The notes beneath the pieces were generated by a model. The model did not search any database, was not told where the DNA came from, and was given only the letters and a program-made list of their open reading frames with translations. From assembly GCA_037138335.1 (NCBI GenBank), contig JBAXIO010000009.1:62001-126000 (forward strand): a DNA stretch of 64,000 nt, written 5' to 3'. Below, piece after piece: positions 16,224 to 25,105 of the stretch. A program made the position numbers and the translations under genes. Position 1 is the stretch's first letter. Each line of letters starts with the position of its first letter. This DNA is from CAIRDP01 sp037138335 (GTDB lineage Bacteria; Bacteroidota; Bacteroidia; Bacteroidales; FEN-979).

Positions 16224-17936
16224 TTATTTTTTCTTTGCTTTTCTTTCTTTTTTAATCTCTTTCTGCTCCTTACTGTTTATACCAACTGTTGATTTCAGGC
16301 CGGTAAAAACGCTTTTCCAGAGGTAATTGAAGATGCTTTTTTCTGTGTCACGGTGAAACCTGATAACACCTTCCCTGAATTTCCCATTCCTGTTGGGATT
16401 ATCCGATCCAACGTAGGTATTTGCTGCAAATCCCAGGACCGAAGTTTTTATATTGGTCCAGCTTGATGAGTCTTTCCTGATCAATTTAATTTCGAGATCA
16501 GAGTAATAAAATTTAAGGATGCCGGTTGATTGGAAATCGGTAAATAAAATATTCGGGATTTCCATTTTAATCAGTTTGCCGCTGCTTATCATTATACCTG
16601 CAAGAGGTGTAACCACCTGGTTGAATTCCATAAGGTCCATGTTGCCGATATTTGCTTTCAGGTTGAAACTGCTGTGGTTGGAAGGGACCTTAAATGCAAA
16701 TGATGCAGTGAATTTCCCTTTGCCCATAAGCAAGGCTGAACCGACCAGGTGCATGGTATAGGATTGCTGAAGTTTAAGGGAATCGTTGGTCAGGGGATAG
16801 AGTTTCCCCTGAAGATCGGCAAAGGAGACTGTTCCGGGCCCGGCATTCTTTTGTTCTGAATATATGGCTTTGCTTTGTTGGACACAAACGGTATCAATTG
16901 AAAACGGCAGAGGTATTTTCGGGATAAGATCCTGGGGCAAGGGTGGTTTCAATCCTGGTTTGCGGGGGTATGACTGGTCCCTGAAATCGTCGAGCAGCAA
17001 TCCTTTGACAGTGAGACGTGAAGCCAGTATTTTCCCTTTGAGAACAGCCGAATCAAATTTCAGCCCGTTGAGGGAGATCTCATCAATGGAAATATTCATC
17101 CGGTCGGCCTGGAAAACGGCCTTTTTTGCAAATTCTTTGCGACCCAGGGTTGGAGCCAGGCTGAATTTGTTCAGTTTTACACTGGAATTCCCGGTCGACA
17201 GGCTCAGTACTCCCAATGAGAGCCTGTACAATCCCTTATCCAGGGACATACTGTAATCAGCAATCCTGATGCGGATATCATCGGCATTGAACAGTCGGGG
17301 GTCAGGTGTCCCTGAATGGTCGGTATGAATGTTGTCGGCCTCGATGGCAATCGAAGGGAATATAACCTCTTTCAATGAATCAGCCCGGTGATCGATGATC
17401 CGGAAACTTCCTTTCAACAATCTTACCTGGCTAATGTTCAGGCTTTGGATGCCGGCAGGGAGGTTGATCCGTATATGCCTCGTTTGCCTGGATCTGGGTT
17501 CTTCCTTTTTGCCTGTTGACTTATAAATATCAATTTTGATTTCAGGCCCGATAATGATGACTTTGCGTATATCGAATTTCTGTTTCCTGAGCATGCCGAT
17601 AAAATCAACGCCCCTAACCTGGATCATGGAAATGTTGACAGAAAAGAGTTTTGACACCGACGAGTCGGCCATTTGCCACTTCCTGAAAAGGGCCGTATCA
17701 GGTATCAGTGCTACATCCCTGATGCTGATCCATCCCGGAATAATTGTAATATGAAGGTCCCCGGTTTCAAGCCGGTACAGGCCCCTGCTCCCTTTATAAA
17801 CAGTTTCGGTAAGGTATTTTTTAAGGACCTGGCTGCCTTTGAAATATGCGAATGTGAAAACAATTCCCAGGATCAGTAATATGCCTCCTGTGATTGAGAG
17901 CAAGGTGATCTTAATCCATTTTGACCGTCTCTTCAT
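16224..17936 (-). CDS. AsmA-like / DUF748-type envelope protein
   Basis: A 570-residue protein with a basic N-terminus and one transmembrane helix (residues 10-31, ITLLSITGGILLILGIVF), then a long beta-rich periplasmic region of the AsmA/DUF748 kind: GDLHITIIPGWISIRDVALI near residue 57 and repeated short strands. The C-terminus is strongly basic (KEIKKERKAKKK). AsmA-like proteins bridge the periplasm and are linked to phospholipid traffic to the outer membrane. It is convergent with the gene at 14781. The family assignment rests on architecture and strand pattern, not on a diagnostic motif. Confidence 0.6.
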   Translation of the reverse strand: MKRRSKWIKITLLSITGGILLILGIVFTFAYFKGSQVLKKYLTETVYKGSRGLYRLETGDLHITIIPGWISIRDVALIPDTALFRKWQMADSSVSKLFSVNISMIQVRGVDFIGMLRKQKFDIRKVIIIGPEIKIDIYKSTGKKEEPRSRQTRHIRINLPAGIQSLNISQVRLLKGSFRIIDHRADSLKEVIFPSIAIEADNIHTDHSGTPDPRLFNADDIRIRIADYSMSLDKGLYRLSLGVLSLSTGNSSVKLNKFSLAPTLGRKEFAKKAVFQADRMNISIDEISLNGLKFDSAVLKGKILASRLTVKGLLLDDFRDQSYPRKPGLKPPLPQDLIPKIPLPFSIDTVCVQQSKAIYSEQKNAGPGTVSFADLQGKLYPLTNDSLKLQQSYTMHLVGSALLMGKGKFTASFAFKVPSNHSSFNLKANIGNMDLMEFNQVVTPLAGIMISSGKLIKMEIPNILFTDFQSTGILKFYYSDLEIKLIRKDSSSWTNIKTSVLGFAANTYVGSDNPNRNGKFREGVIRFHRDTEKSIFNYLWKSVFTGLKSTVGINSKEQKEIKKERKAKKK

Positions 17937-18046
17937 ATTTTGGCGGTAAGAATAATTTACTCTTCAACAGGAATAAAATTAAGAAATTATTGTAATTTCC
18001 CATGCTTTTCAGTTAAAATAACCGTTTAGTTTTTAAAACCAGAAAT

Positions 18047-19480
18047 ATGGCAGAGAATTTAATGGAAAGGGCAAATGAAATCCTTGAAAGGGCGATCCTT
18101 GCTTCGGCGGAATTCCAGGAGTTCAACCAGGAACAGACCGATAAAGTAGTGGAGGCTGTTTACAAAGCTGCTTTGAATGCCAGGATAAGCCTGGCTAAGA
18201 TGGCTGTTGAGGAAACCGGGATAGGTATCTGGGAGGACAAGGTATGGAAGAATGTAATCGGGACCCAACTTGTTTATGAGAATATCAAAAACGAAAAAAC
18301 GGTGGGTGTTATAAGCGATGACCCGGTCACAGGCATTTCAGAGATTGCCCAGCCTCTCGGGCCCATTTTTGCCGTGACACCGGTCACAAATCCAACGTCC
18401 ACAGCAATTTACAAGATCCTGATTTGCCTTAAATCACGCAATCCGATCATCATCAGCGCACACAGGAATGCCGCGCACTGCACTGGCGAAGCTGCAAGAA
18501 TTTGTTATGAAGCTGCCCTCGCCGCAGGGGCTCCTGAGGATTGTGTCCAGATGATACCTGCAGGATCCCGGGATTTTACACAGATGGTTATGGCGCATCC
18601 AAGGGTTGCGCTCATCCTCGCAACCGGGGGTACGGGGCTTGTGAAAGCTGCGTATAGTTCAGGCAACCCGGCAATAGGGGTGGGACCGGGTAATGTGCCT
18701 GTGTTTATAGATGAAAGTGCGGATATCCCCTTTGCCATATCTTCCATCATAAGGTCAAAAACATTTGACAACGGAACGGTTTGTGCAAGCGAACAGTCGG
18801 TGATCGTTGAACAAAAGATATCTATGGCGGTAAAATCCGAATTTGAGCGCCAGTACTGCTATTTTCTTTCACCTGAGGAGATTCAGAAAGTTGAAAAAAT
18901 TGCAGTGGGAAAGGAATCCATGTCGATGAGCCCGTTTATCGTGGGACAATCCGTTGAAGTGATTGCGCAGAAAGCTGGAATTTCAGTACCGCCAGGCACG
19001 AAGATTTTATTAGCCGAACTTCCGGGTGTGGGTAAAGACCATCCTCTTTCAGTAGAAATACTGGCCCCTATCCTCGCATTTTATATAGCAAAGGATTATC
19101 ATTCAGCAATAAAATTATGCATTGACCTGAACTATCTCGGCGGGATCGGCCATAGTGCCGGTATTTATGCCAATAACGAAAAGCGCATACTTGAATTCAG
19201 CCAGCTGATCAATGCCGGGCGCATTGTCGTGAATACTCCAACCTCCCAGGGAGCTGTAGGCGGGACATTTAATATGCTGAACCCGTCACTTACACTGGGT
19301 TGCGGAACTGGTGGAAAAAACATCACCACCGAGAATATTACCGTTAAGCATCTTATTAATATCCAAAGGGTATGCAGGAGAAAAATGAATGATAAATTTT
19401 TCAGCGTCGACAGGAGTAAGTACCTCGATGAAAACTGTGATGAAACGGATCTCAGGCGGGAGTACCATAAAAACCATTAA
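18047..19480 (+). CDS. CoA-acylating aldehyde dehydrogenase (acetaldehyde dehydrogenase-like)
   Basis: A 477-residue enzyme of the AdhE-N/EutE/PduP group, interconverting an aldehyde with acyl-CoA and NAD(H). It contains the nucleotide-binding region PIFAVTPVTNPTSTAIYK, the glycine motif ILATGGTGLVKAAYSSG, GVGPGNVPVFID, and the catalytic Cys246 in FDNGTVCASEQS. It ends where the alcohol dehydrogenase half of AdhE would begin, so it is a stand-alone enzyme. No microcompartment-targeting peptide or shell genes are nearby. It is followed 17 bases later by a STAS-domain gene. The aldehyde substrate is uncertain. Confidence 0.88.
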   Translation: MAENLMERANEILERAILASAEFQEFNQEQTDKVVEAVYKAALNARISLAKMAVEETGIGIWEDKVWKNVIGTQLVYENIKNEKTVGVISDDPVTGISEIAQPLGPIFAVTPVTNPTSTAIYKILICLKSRNPIIISAHRNAAHCTGEAARICYEAALAAGAPEDCVQMIPAGSRDFTQMVMAHPRVALILATGGTGLVKAAYSSGNPAIGVGPGNVPVFIDESADIPFAISSIIRSKTFDNGTVCASEQSVIVEQKISMAVKSEFERQYCYFLSPEEIQKVEKIAVGKESMSMSPFIVGQSVEVIAQKAGISVPPGTKILLAELPGVGKDHPLSVEILAPILAFYIAKDYHSAIKLCIDLNYLGGIGHSAGIYANNEKRILEFSQLINAGRIVVNTPTSQGAVGGTFNMLNPSLTLGCGTGGKNITTENITVKHLINIQRVCRRKMNDKFFSVDRSKYLDENCDETDLRREYHKNH

Positions 19481-19497
19481 TTCAAAAAGAACCGATT

Positions 19498-19827
19498 ATG
19501 TTAAGTTATGATTTTAACCCGGATGAAAGAGTTTTAACATGTTATTTTACAGGACGGCTTGATACTGTGCTAAGCAACCAGATTGCAGCCGAGCTGGAAT
19601 CCAAGTTCGAGTCGCTCACCGAGAAGACCGAAAAGGTAACACTGCTTGATTTCAGCCTTATTTTTGACGTCAAAGAAGTCAATTTCATATCCTCTTCATT
19701 TATAAGGCTTTGTGTCGCCGGAAAAAAACGGGTCAAAGAAGGAAGTTTCTCTATTCACAATTCCGATCCCTTTATCAAGAAGACGTTTAAAATCGCGGGT
19801 CTCGACGAGATCCTCAATGTTATTTAA
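19498..19827 (+). CDS. STAS-domain protein (anti-sigma factor antagonist-like)
   Basis: A 109-residue single STAS domain. It has the beta-strand opening YDFNPDERVLTCYFTGRLDT and the conserved loop VNFISSSFIRLCVAGKKR, where Ser65-67 take the place of the phosphorylated serine of SpoIIAA/RsbV. It follows the aldehyde dehydrogenase by 17 bases. No RsbW-type kinase or SpoIIE-type phosphatase is visible in the window, so its partner is unknown. Confidence 0.82.
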   Translation: MLSYDFNPDERVLTCYFTGRLDTVLSNQIAAELESKFESLTEKTEKVTLLDFSLIFDVKEVNFISSSFIRLCVAGKKRVKEGSFSIHNSDPFIKKTFKIAGLDEILNVI

Positions 19828-19846
19828 CAGGCAAATGGCTTTGTAA

Positions 19847-20332
19847 TTATCTCCAGAATATCAGTTTCCAGATATTTGAAAGGACTTTAATTGCCGAAAT
19901 CACCATCCCGATTATCAGTATCCAGGGCAATACTATGTCGATCCAGCCGAGTCCGGGGGTGTTCGAAAAATCAAGAGGATACAGATAGTAAAATGTGATC
20001 TGGGCAAGAAAGGAGGCAGCCTCCATGAATATACGGGCAAGGTAAGCCACAGGGCGAAAAGCGAACAACAGCATAAGCAGGTTGCCGCCTATCTGAACCA
20101 GGCAGGAAAAAATCAGGATAAACATTACCGCCCCGTATTTTTCAGTGACAAATTTCAAATGCCAGTCGGGGAGCTTATACAGTACAACCAGGGCAATCAG
20201 GGTAAAGACAATTGCAGAGATAAATTCGGCACGCTGGCTGCGGTATTCCTTCTGACGTTGCCAGCGGCGCGGGCCCATTTCGTCGATGCGCCTCGCCCAA
20301 TGAGGCATTTTATCATGATCAGGAGTTCTCAT
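19847..20332 (-). CDS. Small integral membrane protein of unknown function
   Basis: A 161-residue protein with a basic, Arg/Trp-rich cytoplasmic N-terminus (HWARRIDEMGPRRWQRQKEY) and four predicted helices: AEFISAIVFTLIALVVLY, AVMFILIFSCLVQIGGNLL, a short segment near ITFYYLYPLDF, and VLPWILIIGMVISAIKVL. The family is not recognised. The ATG at 20332 is preferred over an upstream in-frame start at 20446, because the -7 box at 20380-20387 would place the transcript start near 20373. Confidence 0.68.
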   Translation of the reverse strand: MRTPDHDKMPHWARRIDEMGPRRWQRQKEYRSQRAEFISAIVFTLIALVVLYKLPDWHLKFVTEKYGAVMFILIFSCLVQIGGNLLMLLFAFRPVAYLARIFMEAASFLAQITFYYLYPLDFSNTPGLGWIDIVLPWILIIGMVISAIKVLSNIWKLIFWR

Positions 20333-20379
20333 TATAACAGCGTTTATTTTATTTTGAAATCCTTCTGTGAAACAGTTAA

Positions 20380-20387
20380 CAAAATTA
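20380..20387 (-). promoter_or_regulatory. -7 box for the small membrane protein gene
   Basis: TAATTTTG on the minus strand, 48 bases before the ATG at 20332. It decides between the two possible starts of that gene. Confidence 0.5.
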
Positions 20388-20418
20388 CCAGATAATTTGA
20401 AAATTCCTTCCGAATAAG

Positions 20419-20426
20419 TAATTTTG
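20419..20426 (+). promoter_or_regulatory. -7 box for the TPR-AraC gene
   Basis: TAATTTTG matches TAnnTTTG and ends 36 bases before the ATG at 20463. It is divergent from the box at 20380-20387. Confidence 0.5.
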
Positions 20427-20462
20427 CATTGATTCATAACTGCCACGACAAGGTTTGCTCTA

Positions 20463-22391
20463 ATGAACGCATTGTTCAGATTGATGTCATCAATTCAATT
20501 CAGGTCATATTTCCGTAACGGTATCCTGTTATTCTTTTGCGTAATCAGCTTTGCTTCCCTTTCCCTGGCTGAGAAAGGAGATTCAGCGGCATTGTTTTCA
20601 CAGCTCAGGAATTCTGATGAACGCCAGAAAATTAATGCCCTGGAGAAAATTTACAGGGAATTTTACGGGTCTTTCCCACTTCGGGCATATCCATATGCTG
20701 TCAAATCCCTTGCCCTTTCAAAAAAGCTGAATGCCAGGGAATCTGAGGTCAGAGCGTATTATTTTCTGTCTTACTTTTATACTTTAAAAGGGATGACCGA
20801 TTCGGCAATGTATTTCTGCCAGATAGGGATGGATCTCAGTAAAATGATCAATTCAAAAATACTTTTATCCAACGGGTATGCCCGCCTGGGAGATATTTCA
20901 AGGACCAGAGGCGAAAATGCCAGGGCTGTTGAGTACCTGGAAAAAGCCATGGCGATGGATTCGACAAATGAAGACAGGGTTGCAGGCTGTTCATTAACAC
21001 TGGGTATACTTTATGGTGATGCAGGTTGCCCTGAAAAATCGGTTTATTACTATCTCAAAGCACTGAAAATCAGAGAAAAACAAAACAAGTTGATTGATGC
21101 GGGATATCTGAGCTGCAATTTAGGTGGATATTACTACGATGCCCCTTACGGTGTTTACGGCATTCAGGCATATGAAAAAGCAATCAGCTTATTCCGCAGG
21201 GCGCATTTCCCCAGCGGTGAAAGCTATGCGTATAATCTTATGGGGATAAACTATGCCGACAGAAAAGATTACTACAAAGCCCTTAACTGTTTCAGGAAAT
21301 CCCTGGCGATTAATTATTCAGACACTACCATTTTCCAATCCCAGATCTGCTTCAACCTGACAAATATCGGGGATACCTGGTTTAAACTCAATCGGCCCGA
21401 TTCGGCCCAGTATTACTATTCCAAATCCCTGAGTCTTTCTTCAAGGGGCCAGGATTATATTCCCATGGCCTGTACTTATCTTTCACTCGGGGAACTGAAT
21501 ACCAGCTTAAAGAAGTACCCGGCAGCTATTGAACTCCTCAATAAAGGGCTGTATTATTCAAAACTGGCTGATTACAGGGCTCAATTCGAAGACGTTTACA
21601 TGCTTTTATCGGAATGCTATGAGGCAAGTGGCAACCAGGATATGGCTTTGAAATACCTGAAAAAGAGGAATGAGATAAGGGACAGCATTGTAACCGAGAA
21701 AGCACACCAGTCTGTTGCAAATATGAAGATCAAATATGAGACTGAAAAAAAGGATCAGCAGATCAGCAGTTTAAATATTGATTCAAAGAAAAAGCAAACA
21801 AAAATCAGGATTGCCGTATTGGTTATTATTTTAATTGTGGTCATTGCAGGAGCTGTCGGTTATTATTTCTTTCTGTATTATCGTAATAAATTATTGCCAA
21901 AAGTCATGGCCCTGAGCTTTATTGAGAACAAGATCACCATCGAAAAGAAAGGAGACAACCGCAGGCTGAGGGCATTTGACAAACTTCTTCCTCCTGAACT
22001 AAAACCCTTTTCCGATAATCAGGTTGTACAAAATGAATTAAGCAAGGACCTGATCGTCCATCTTGAAACATTGCTGATAAATGACAAGATATATCTTGAT
22101 GAAAATCTGACACTTGCTGAAACTGCACGTCGCCTCGATTCGAATACGAGTTACCTTTCAAGACTTATCAATGAGCATTATAAAGTCAATTTCTCTGCTT
22201 TTTTAAACAAATACCGCGTTGAGGAAGCCAAAAGGATGATCCTTAACGATCAGTTTAATAACTTTTCGATTGAAGGAATTGCAAAGAATGCAGGATTCAG
22301 GTCAAAATCAACTTTCAACCAGGTATTTAAAAATTCAACCGGACTGACCCCAACAGAGTTTGCTTTAAGGAATGGAAAAATTCGAGCCTGA
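20463..22391 (+). CDS. TPR-transmembrane-AraC one-component regulator
   Basis: A 642-residue Bacteroidota-type sensor-regulator. It has a signal/anchor (residues 16-37), about eight tetratricopeptide repeats in the periplasmic part from 50 to 400 (SYAYNLMGINYADRKDYYKA, ACTYLSLGELNTSLKKYPAA), a coiled-coil stretch, a transmembrane helix at about 442-465 (IRIAVLVIILIVVIAGAVG) and a cytoplasmic AraC-type DNA-binding domain in the last 110 residues (FLNKYRVEEAKRMIL, IEGIAKNAGFRSKSTFNQVF). It would bind a periplasmic signal and regulate transcription directly from the membrane. Its target is unknown; the adjacent PBP4 gene is convergent. A second ATG at 20484 is possible. Confidence 0.85.
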   Translation: MNALFRLMSSIQFRSYFRNGILLFFCVISFASLSLAEKGDSAALFSQLRNSDERQKINALEKIYREFYGSFPLRAYPYAVKSLALSKKLNARESEVRAYYFLSYFYTLKGMTDSAMYFCQIGMDLSKMINSKILLSNGYARLGDISRTRGENARAVEYLEKAMAMDSTNEDRVAGCSLTLGILYGDAGCPEKSVYYYLKALKIREKQNKLIDAGYLSCNLGGYYYDAPYGVYGIQAYEKAISLFRRAHFPSGESYAYNLMGINYADRKDYYKALNCFRKSLAINYSDTTIFQSQICFNLTNIGDTWFKLNRPDSAQYYYSKSLSLSSRGQDYIPMACTYLSLGELNTSLKKYPAAIELLNKGLYYSKLADYRAQFEDVYMLLSECYEASGNQDMALKYLKKRNEIRDSIVTEKAHQSVANMKIKYETEKKDQQISSLNIDSKKKQTKIRIAVLVIILIVVIAGAVGYYFFLYYRNKLLPKVMALSFIENKITIEKKGDNRRLRAFDKLLPPELKPFSDNQVVQNELSKDLIVHLETLLINDKIYLDENLTLAETARRLDSNTSYLSRLINEHYKVNFSAFLNKYRVEEAKRMILNDQFNNFSIEGIAKNAGFRSKSTFNQVFKNSTGLTPTEFALRNGKIRA

Positions 22392-22401
22392 TCCGATTGT
22401 T

Positions 22402-23937
22402 TTATAGCTGGACCATTGCATCCATTATTTTCCCTAATTTTTCTTTTATTTCGAAGGATGAGCCATCAAAATTATTGACTATAATGGCGAATATAAGTGT
22501 CTTTCCTGATGTGGTTTGGGCATACCCAGCATAACTTTTCACCCTCGACATAGTCCCGCTTTTCGCCTCAATATTTCCTTCTGCAGCAGTATTAATGCAC
22601 ATCGTACGGAGCGTCCCTGAAACACCGGCAATGGAAAGGGAGTGATAAAAATCCTTTGCCAGCGGCGAGGTCCTCATATAGGATAACAGCCAAATCATCT
22701 GCCTGGTAGTAAATGTGTTGAACCTTGATACACCGCTGCCGTCAAACATGGCGAACCCGCCCATATCCATCCCCTTTGATTCCCAGTAACGCCGAACAGC
22801 CAGTGCGCCTGCTTCGGTTCCTCCATTTTTAAAGACCTTAAGCCCGATATGTTTTAAAAGATTTTCTGCAAAGAAATTATAGCTTGCCTGGTTTGTAGTA
22901 TTCACAATCGAACCCACGGTTGGTGACTCAACGGAAGAAATGTCATGGATGACAGATTTTTTACAACGTTCGGTCAGGGAATCAGAATCAGTTATGGAAT
23001 AGGCTTTGCCCGAAATGTATATCCCTTTCTGCCGGAGGGAATTTAAAAATTCACCTGCAGCCGACTGGGGAGGGTTACTGATGGCTGCCACAACTGAAAT
23101 CTCCTTTTTCCCTTTTGAAACAGTACCGCGGATAATTTTTTGATTTGTCATGGGATGGCCAATTATGTAAATGTCTTCCTCGTCCATCTCCGTTTCAACC
23201 AGCTTATTATAAAACACTTCTTCTGGAATATATGGAGTTACCTTTTTCAAGCCTGAAACAAATCGTTTCTCTTTCAGGGGTTCGAAAAAGAGGGTATAAA
23301 TATTTCCATTTATGGATAATCCTGAAGCGGCGGCACAATATCCCATATTGATTTCACCCCAGGTCCAGGTATAAGGAATGTAATCCTGGTCAAAAATCCG
23401 GCCATCGCCTATAACGGAGCCATCTACCGAATCAATGCCAAGCTTTTTAATTGATTTGCACCAGTTTGCTAAAACAACTTTCATTGCCTCTTCTTCAATG
23501 CAAAAAGTGGGATCACCTCCTCCTTTAATAATAAGATTGCCATGCAGGTTACGCCCCCTGATGGTTCCTTCATATTGCAGCGAAGTTTTAAAACGGGTTC
23601 CGGGTTCTAGGATCTCCAGAGCAGCCGCTGTAGTGAATAACTTCATGGTGGAAGCAGGAATCAATGCCTGGTCCTCATTCAGACCGGCGATCAGGCTGTC
23701 GTTGGAGGCATCAATGATACGGTAGGAAAAAGAAGCATGGCGCAGAGCAGGATCCTTCGAAAATACTTCCAGACGGGCGAGCAAAGGATTTTTAACTGTT
23801 ACGGCCTTCCTGCAAGTAATAAAAGTTACTGAGTCTTTTGTCATATGGGGGGTGGTATTGTTGTGCGAACAACTCGCAAGCAATACCACCAACCCGATGA
23901 CAAAAACAGTTCGAATCAATACCTGAATTTTATCCAC
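22402..23937 (-). CDS. dacB: D-alanyl-D-alanine carboxypeptidase/endopeptidase, PBP4 (S13) family lipoprotein
   Basis: A 511-residue periplasmic peptidase that trims or cleaves peptidoglycan cross-links. The signal peptide ends in a lipobox (VVLLASC, Cys23). The catalytic SxxK is Ser96-Lys99 (PASTMKLFTT), SxN is in NQASYNFFAENLL, and KTG is replaced by KSG (AKSGTM) near the C-terminus, as in other S13 enzymes. GTG at 23937 is used and overlaps the stop of the upstream DUF4878 gene by 8 bases, so the two are translationally coupled. It forms a minus-strand group with the YiiX-like gene. Confidence 0.9.
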   Translation of the reverse strand: MDKIQVLIRTVFVIGLVVLLASCSHNNTTPHMTKDSVTFITCRKAVTVKNPLLARLEVFSKDPALRHASFSYRIIDASNDSLIAGLNEDQALIPASTMKLFTTAAALEILEPGTRFKTSLQYEGTIRGRNLHGNLIIKGGGDPTFCIEEEAMKVVLANWCKSIKKLGIDSVDGSVIGDGRIFDQDYIPYTWTWGEINMGYCAAASGLSINGNIYTLFFEPLKEKRFVSGLKKVTPYIPEEVFYNKLVETEMDEEDIYIIGHPMTNQKIIRGTVSKGKKEISVVAAISNPPQSAAGEFLNSLRQKGIYISGKAYSITDSDSLTERCKKSVIHDISSVESPTVGSIVNTTNQASYNFFAENLLKHIGLKVFKNGGTEAGALAVRRYWESKGMDMGGFAMFDGSGVSRFNTFTTRQMIWLLSYMRTSPLAKDFYHSLSIAGVSGTLRTMCINTAAEGNIEAKSGTMSRVKSYAGYAQTTSGKTLIFAIIVNNFDGSSFEIKEKLGKIMDAMVQL

Positions 23938-24358
23938 CTATGATCATTAACCATTCCCCGTTGACTTTCCTGAGTGTTGCATCCGCATTGCTGTCGGTAC
24001 CATTATTGAACAGCATTTTATACTTGACGCTTGCATTAATACCGTCAGGAGCAATCTTCTCTTCAATGATCTGAACTTCTTTTATACCCTTTTTTGATTC
24101 AGCATCTTTATATGCCATTGTGCAAATACCGGTCATTTTTGCCGTATCCTGCTTTGTAAACACTACTCCGTCTTTCCTTACAAAATACTTAATAACATCC
24201 GAAAACTTCTGATCCTTAAGGTCGTTAATCGATGCTTTCACCACATCTGAGGGTGATTTGCTAAGAATTCCACCTCCGCTTCCGCTCCCGCCGCATGAGG
24301 TCATAAAAATGGCCAACAGAAGCCCTGTTGCCAGAAAGTAAGCGCTGATCTTTTTCAT
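23930..24358 (-). CDS. DUF4878-like lipoprotein
   Basis: A 142-residue lipoprotein: signal ending in AIFMTSC, a Gly/Ser-rich linker (GGSGSGGG), then an NTF2-like domain of the DUF4878 kind (SPSDVVKASINDLKDQKFSD near the start, VNGEWLMIIGG at the end). Such domains are common in Bacteroidota envelope lipoproteins, and no activity is known. It overlaps the start of dacB and follows the YiiX-like gene by 27 bases. Confidence 0.78.
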   Translation of the reverse strand: MKKISAYFLATGLLLAIFMTSCGGSGSGGGILSKSPSDVVKASINDLKDQKFSDVIKYFVRKDGVVFTKQDTAKMTGICTMAYKDAESKKGIKEVQIIEEKIAPDGINASVKYKMLFNNGTDSNADATLRKVNGEWLMIIGG

Positions 24359-24385
24359 AAAATTGATTGTTAAGTTAATACTAAA

Positions 24386-25021
24386 TTACTGATTGCATAT
24401 TTTGTAAAATAAATTACCTGCCGTAAAAGCTCCGGGCATCAGGATCTTCCTGTTTGTAACCAGGATGTTTACATTTTCGAGTTTTCCGAGCAGGCTGTTC
24501 ATCCGCCCATCCCCTTTCTGATAGGCTTTCAAAACCAGTTCCGTACAGTAAAGAAAGTCATCATCCGTAAGGTTATAAGCATTATCGAAACGACATTTCC
24601 TGTGATAGAATTCATCTGCCCGGGCAATGACTTTCTGGAGTTGTTCCCTGCCGAGGTGTGAACGGTATATGGCAAAGTGGCTGGCCCTGCCAGGGTCAAG
24701 AAAAGAAGCCAGTGGTTCTTCTTTTACAGGCTCATCTTTTTGTGAAGTTTCGCCGGGTTCCACATGGATGACATAAGGTTTACCGCCTTGTATAATGATC
24801 AACCCCACATGGGAATACACGTTATTTGTTTTGGCCATAACTACTGCAAAACTCTCAATACTTATCCCCCTTCGCAATACCAGGTCCCCATCCCTTAAGG
24901 GAACTGAATGAAGAACCTTAAGGTCGCAGTGGTCGCTGTATCTGAACGACAGGTAGCCCGAGGCCAGGATTGCCAGGGGAACGGCTGCCAGAAGGACAAA
25001 TATCAGTTTCAGGTGTCTCAT
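24386..25021 (-). CDS. Permuted papain-fold (YiiX/DUF830, NlpC/P60-related) exported hydrolase
   Basis: A 211-residue protein with an N-terminal signal/anchor (LKLIFVLLAAVPLAILASGYL). Circularly permuted papain-like motifs are present: LRDGDLVLRRG at about 42-52, the catalytic His71 in NNVYSHVGLII, and Cys159 followed by Glu161 in FLYCTELVLKAY. In YiiX/YaeF-like enzymes this His comes before the Cys, as seen here. A peptide, peptidoglycan or lipid substrate is possible. Its operon with a lipoprotein and a PBP4 suggests cell-wall work. Confidence 0.8.
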   Translation of the reverse strand: MRHLKLIFVLLAAVPLAILASGYLSFRYSDHCDLKVLHSVPLRDGDLVLRRGISIESFAVVMAKTNNVYSHVGLIIIQGGKPYVIHVEPGETSQKDEPVKEEPLASFLDPGRASHFAIYRSHLGREQLQKVIARADEFYHRKCRFDNAYNLTDDDFLYCTELVLKAYQKGDGRMNSLLGKLENVNILVTNRKILMPGAFTAGNLFYKICNQ

Positions 25022-25050
25022 TGTTTTGGATTTGAAGCGGTAAGCTGGTG

Positions 25051-25090
25051 TTTCTTCGAAGAAATGCCGGTCATGGCAAGATGACCGGCA
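25051..25090 (-). terminator. Hairpin after the WG-repeat gene
   Basis: TGCCGGTCAT (25065-25074) and ATGACCGGCA (25081-25090) form a perfect 10-bp stem with a 6-base loop. On the minus strand it is followed by TTTCTTCG. It lies 16 bases after the WG-protein stop and would end that transcript before the YiiX-like operon. The downstream part is itself a palindrome (TTTCTTCGAAGAAA, 25051-25064). The T-run is weak. Confidence 0.55.
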
Positions 25091-25105
25091 CTTCCGGCAT
25101 GAGAT

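Noticed and set aside
25051..25064. TTTCTTCGAAGAAA palindrome, with a similar TCTTCGAAGAAAA at about 40415
   Set aside because: The shared core is short and simple, the contexts differ (after a WG gene; after a kinase gene), and two copies in 64 kb do not show a common element.
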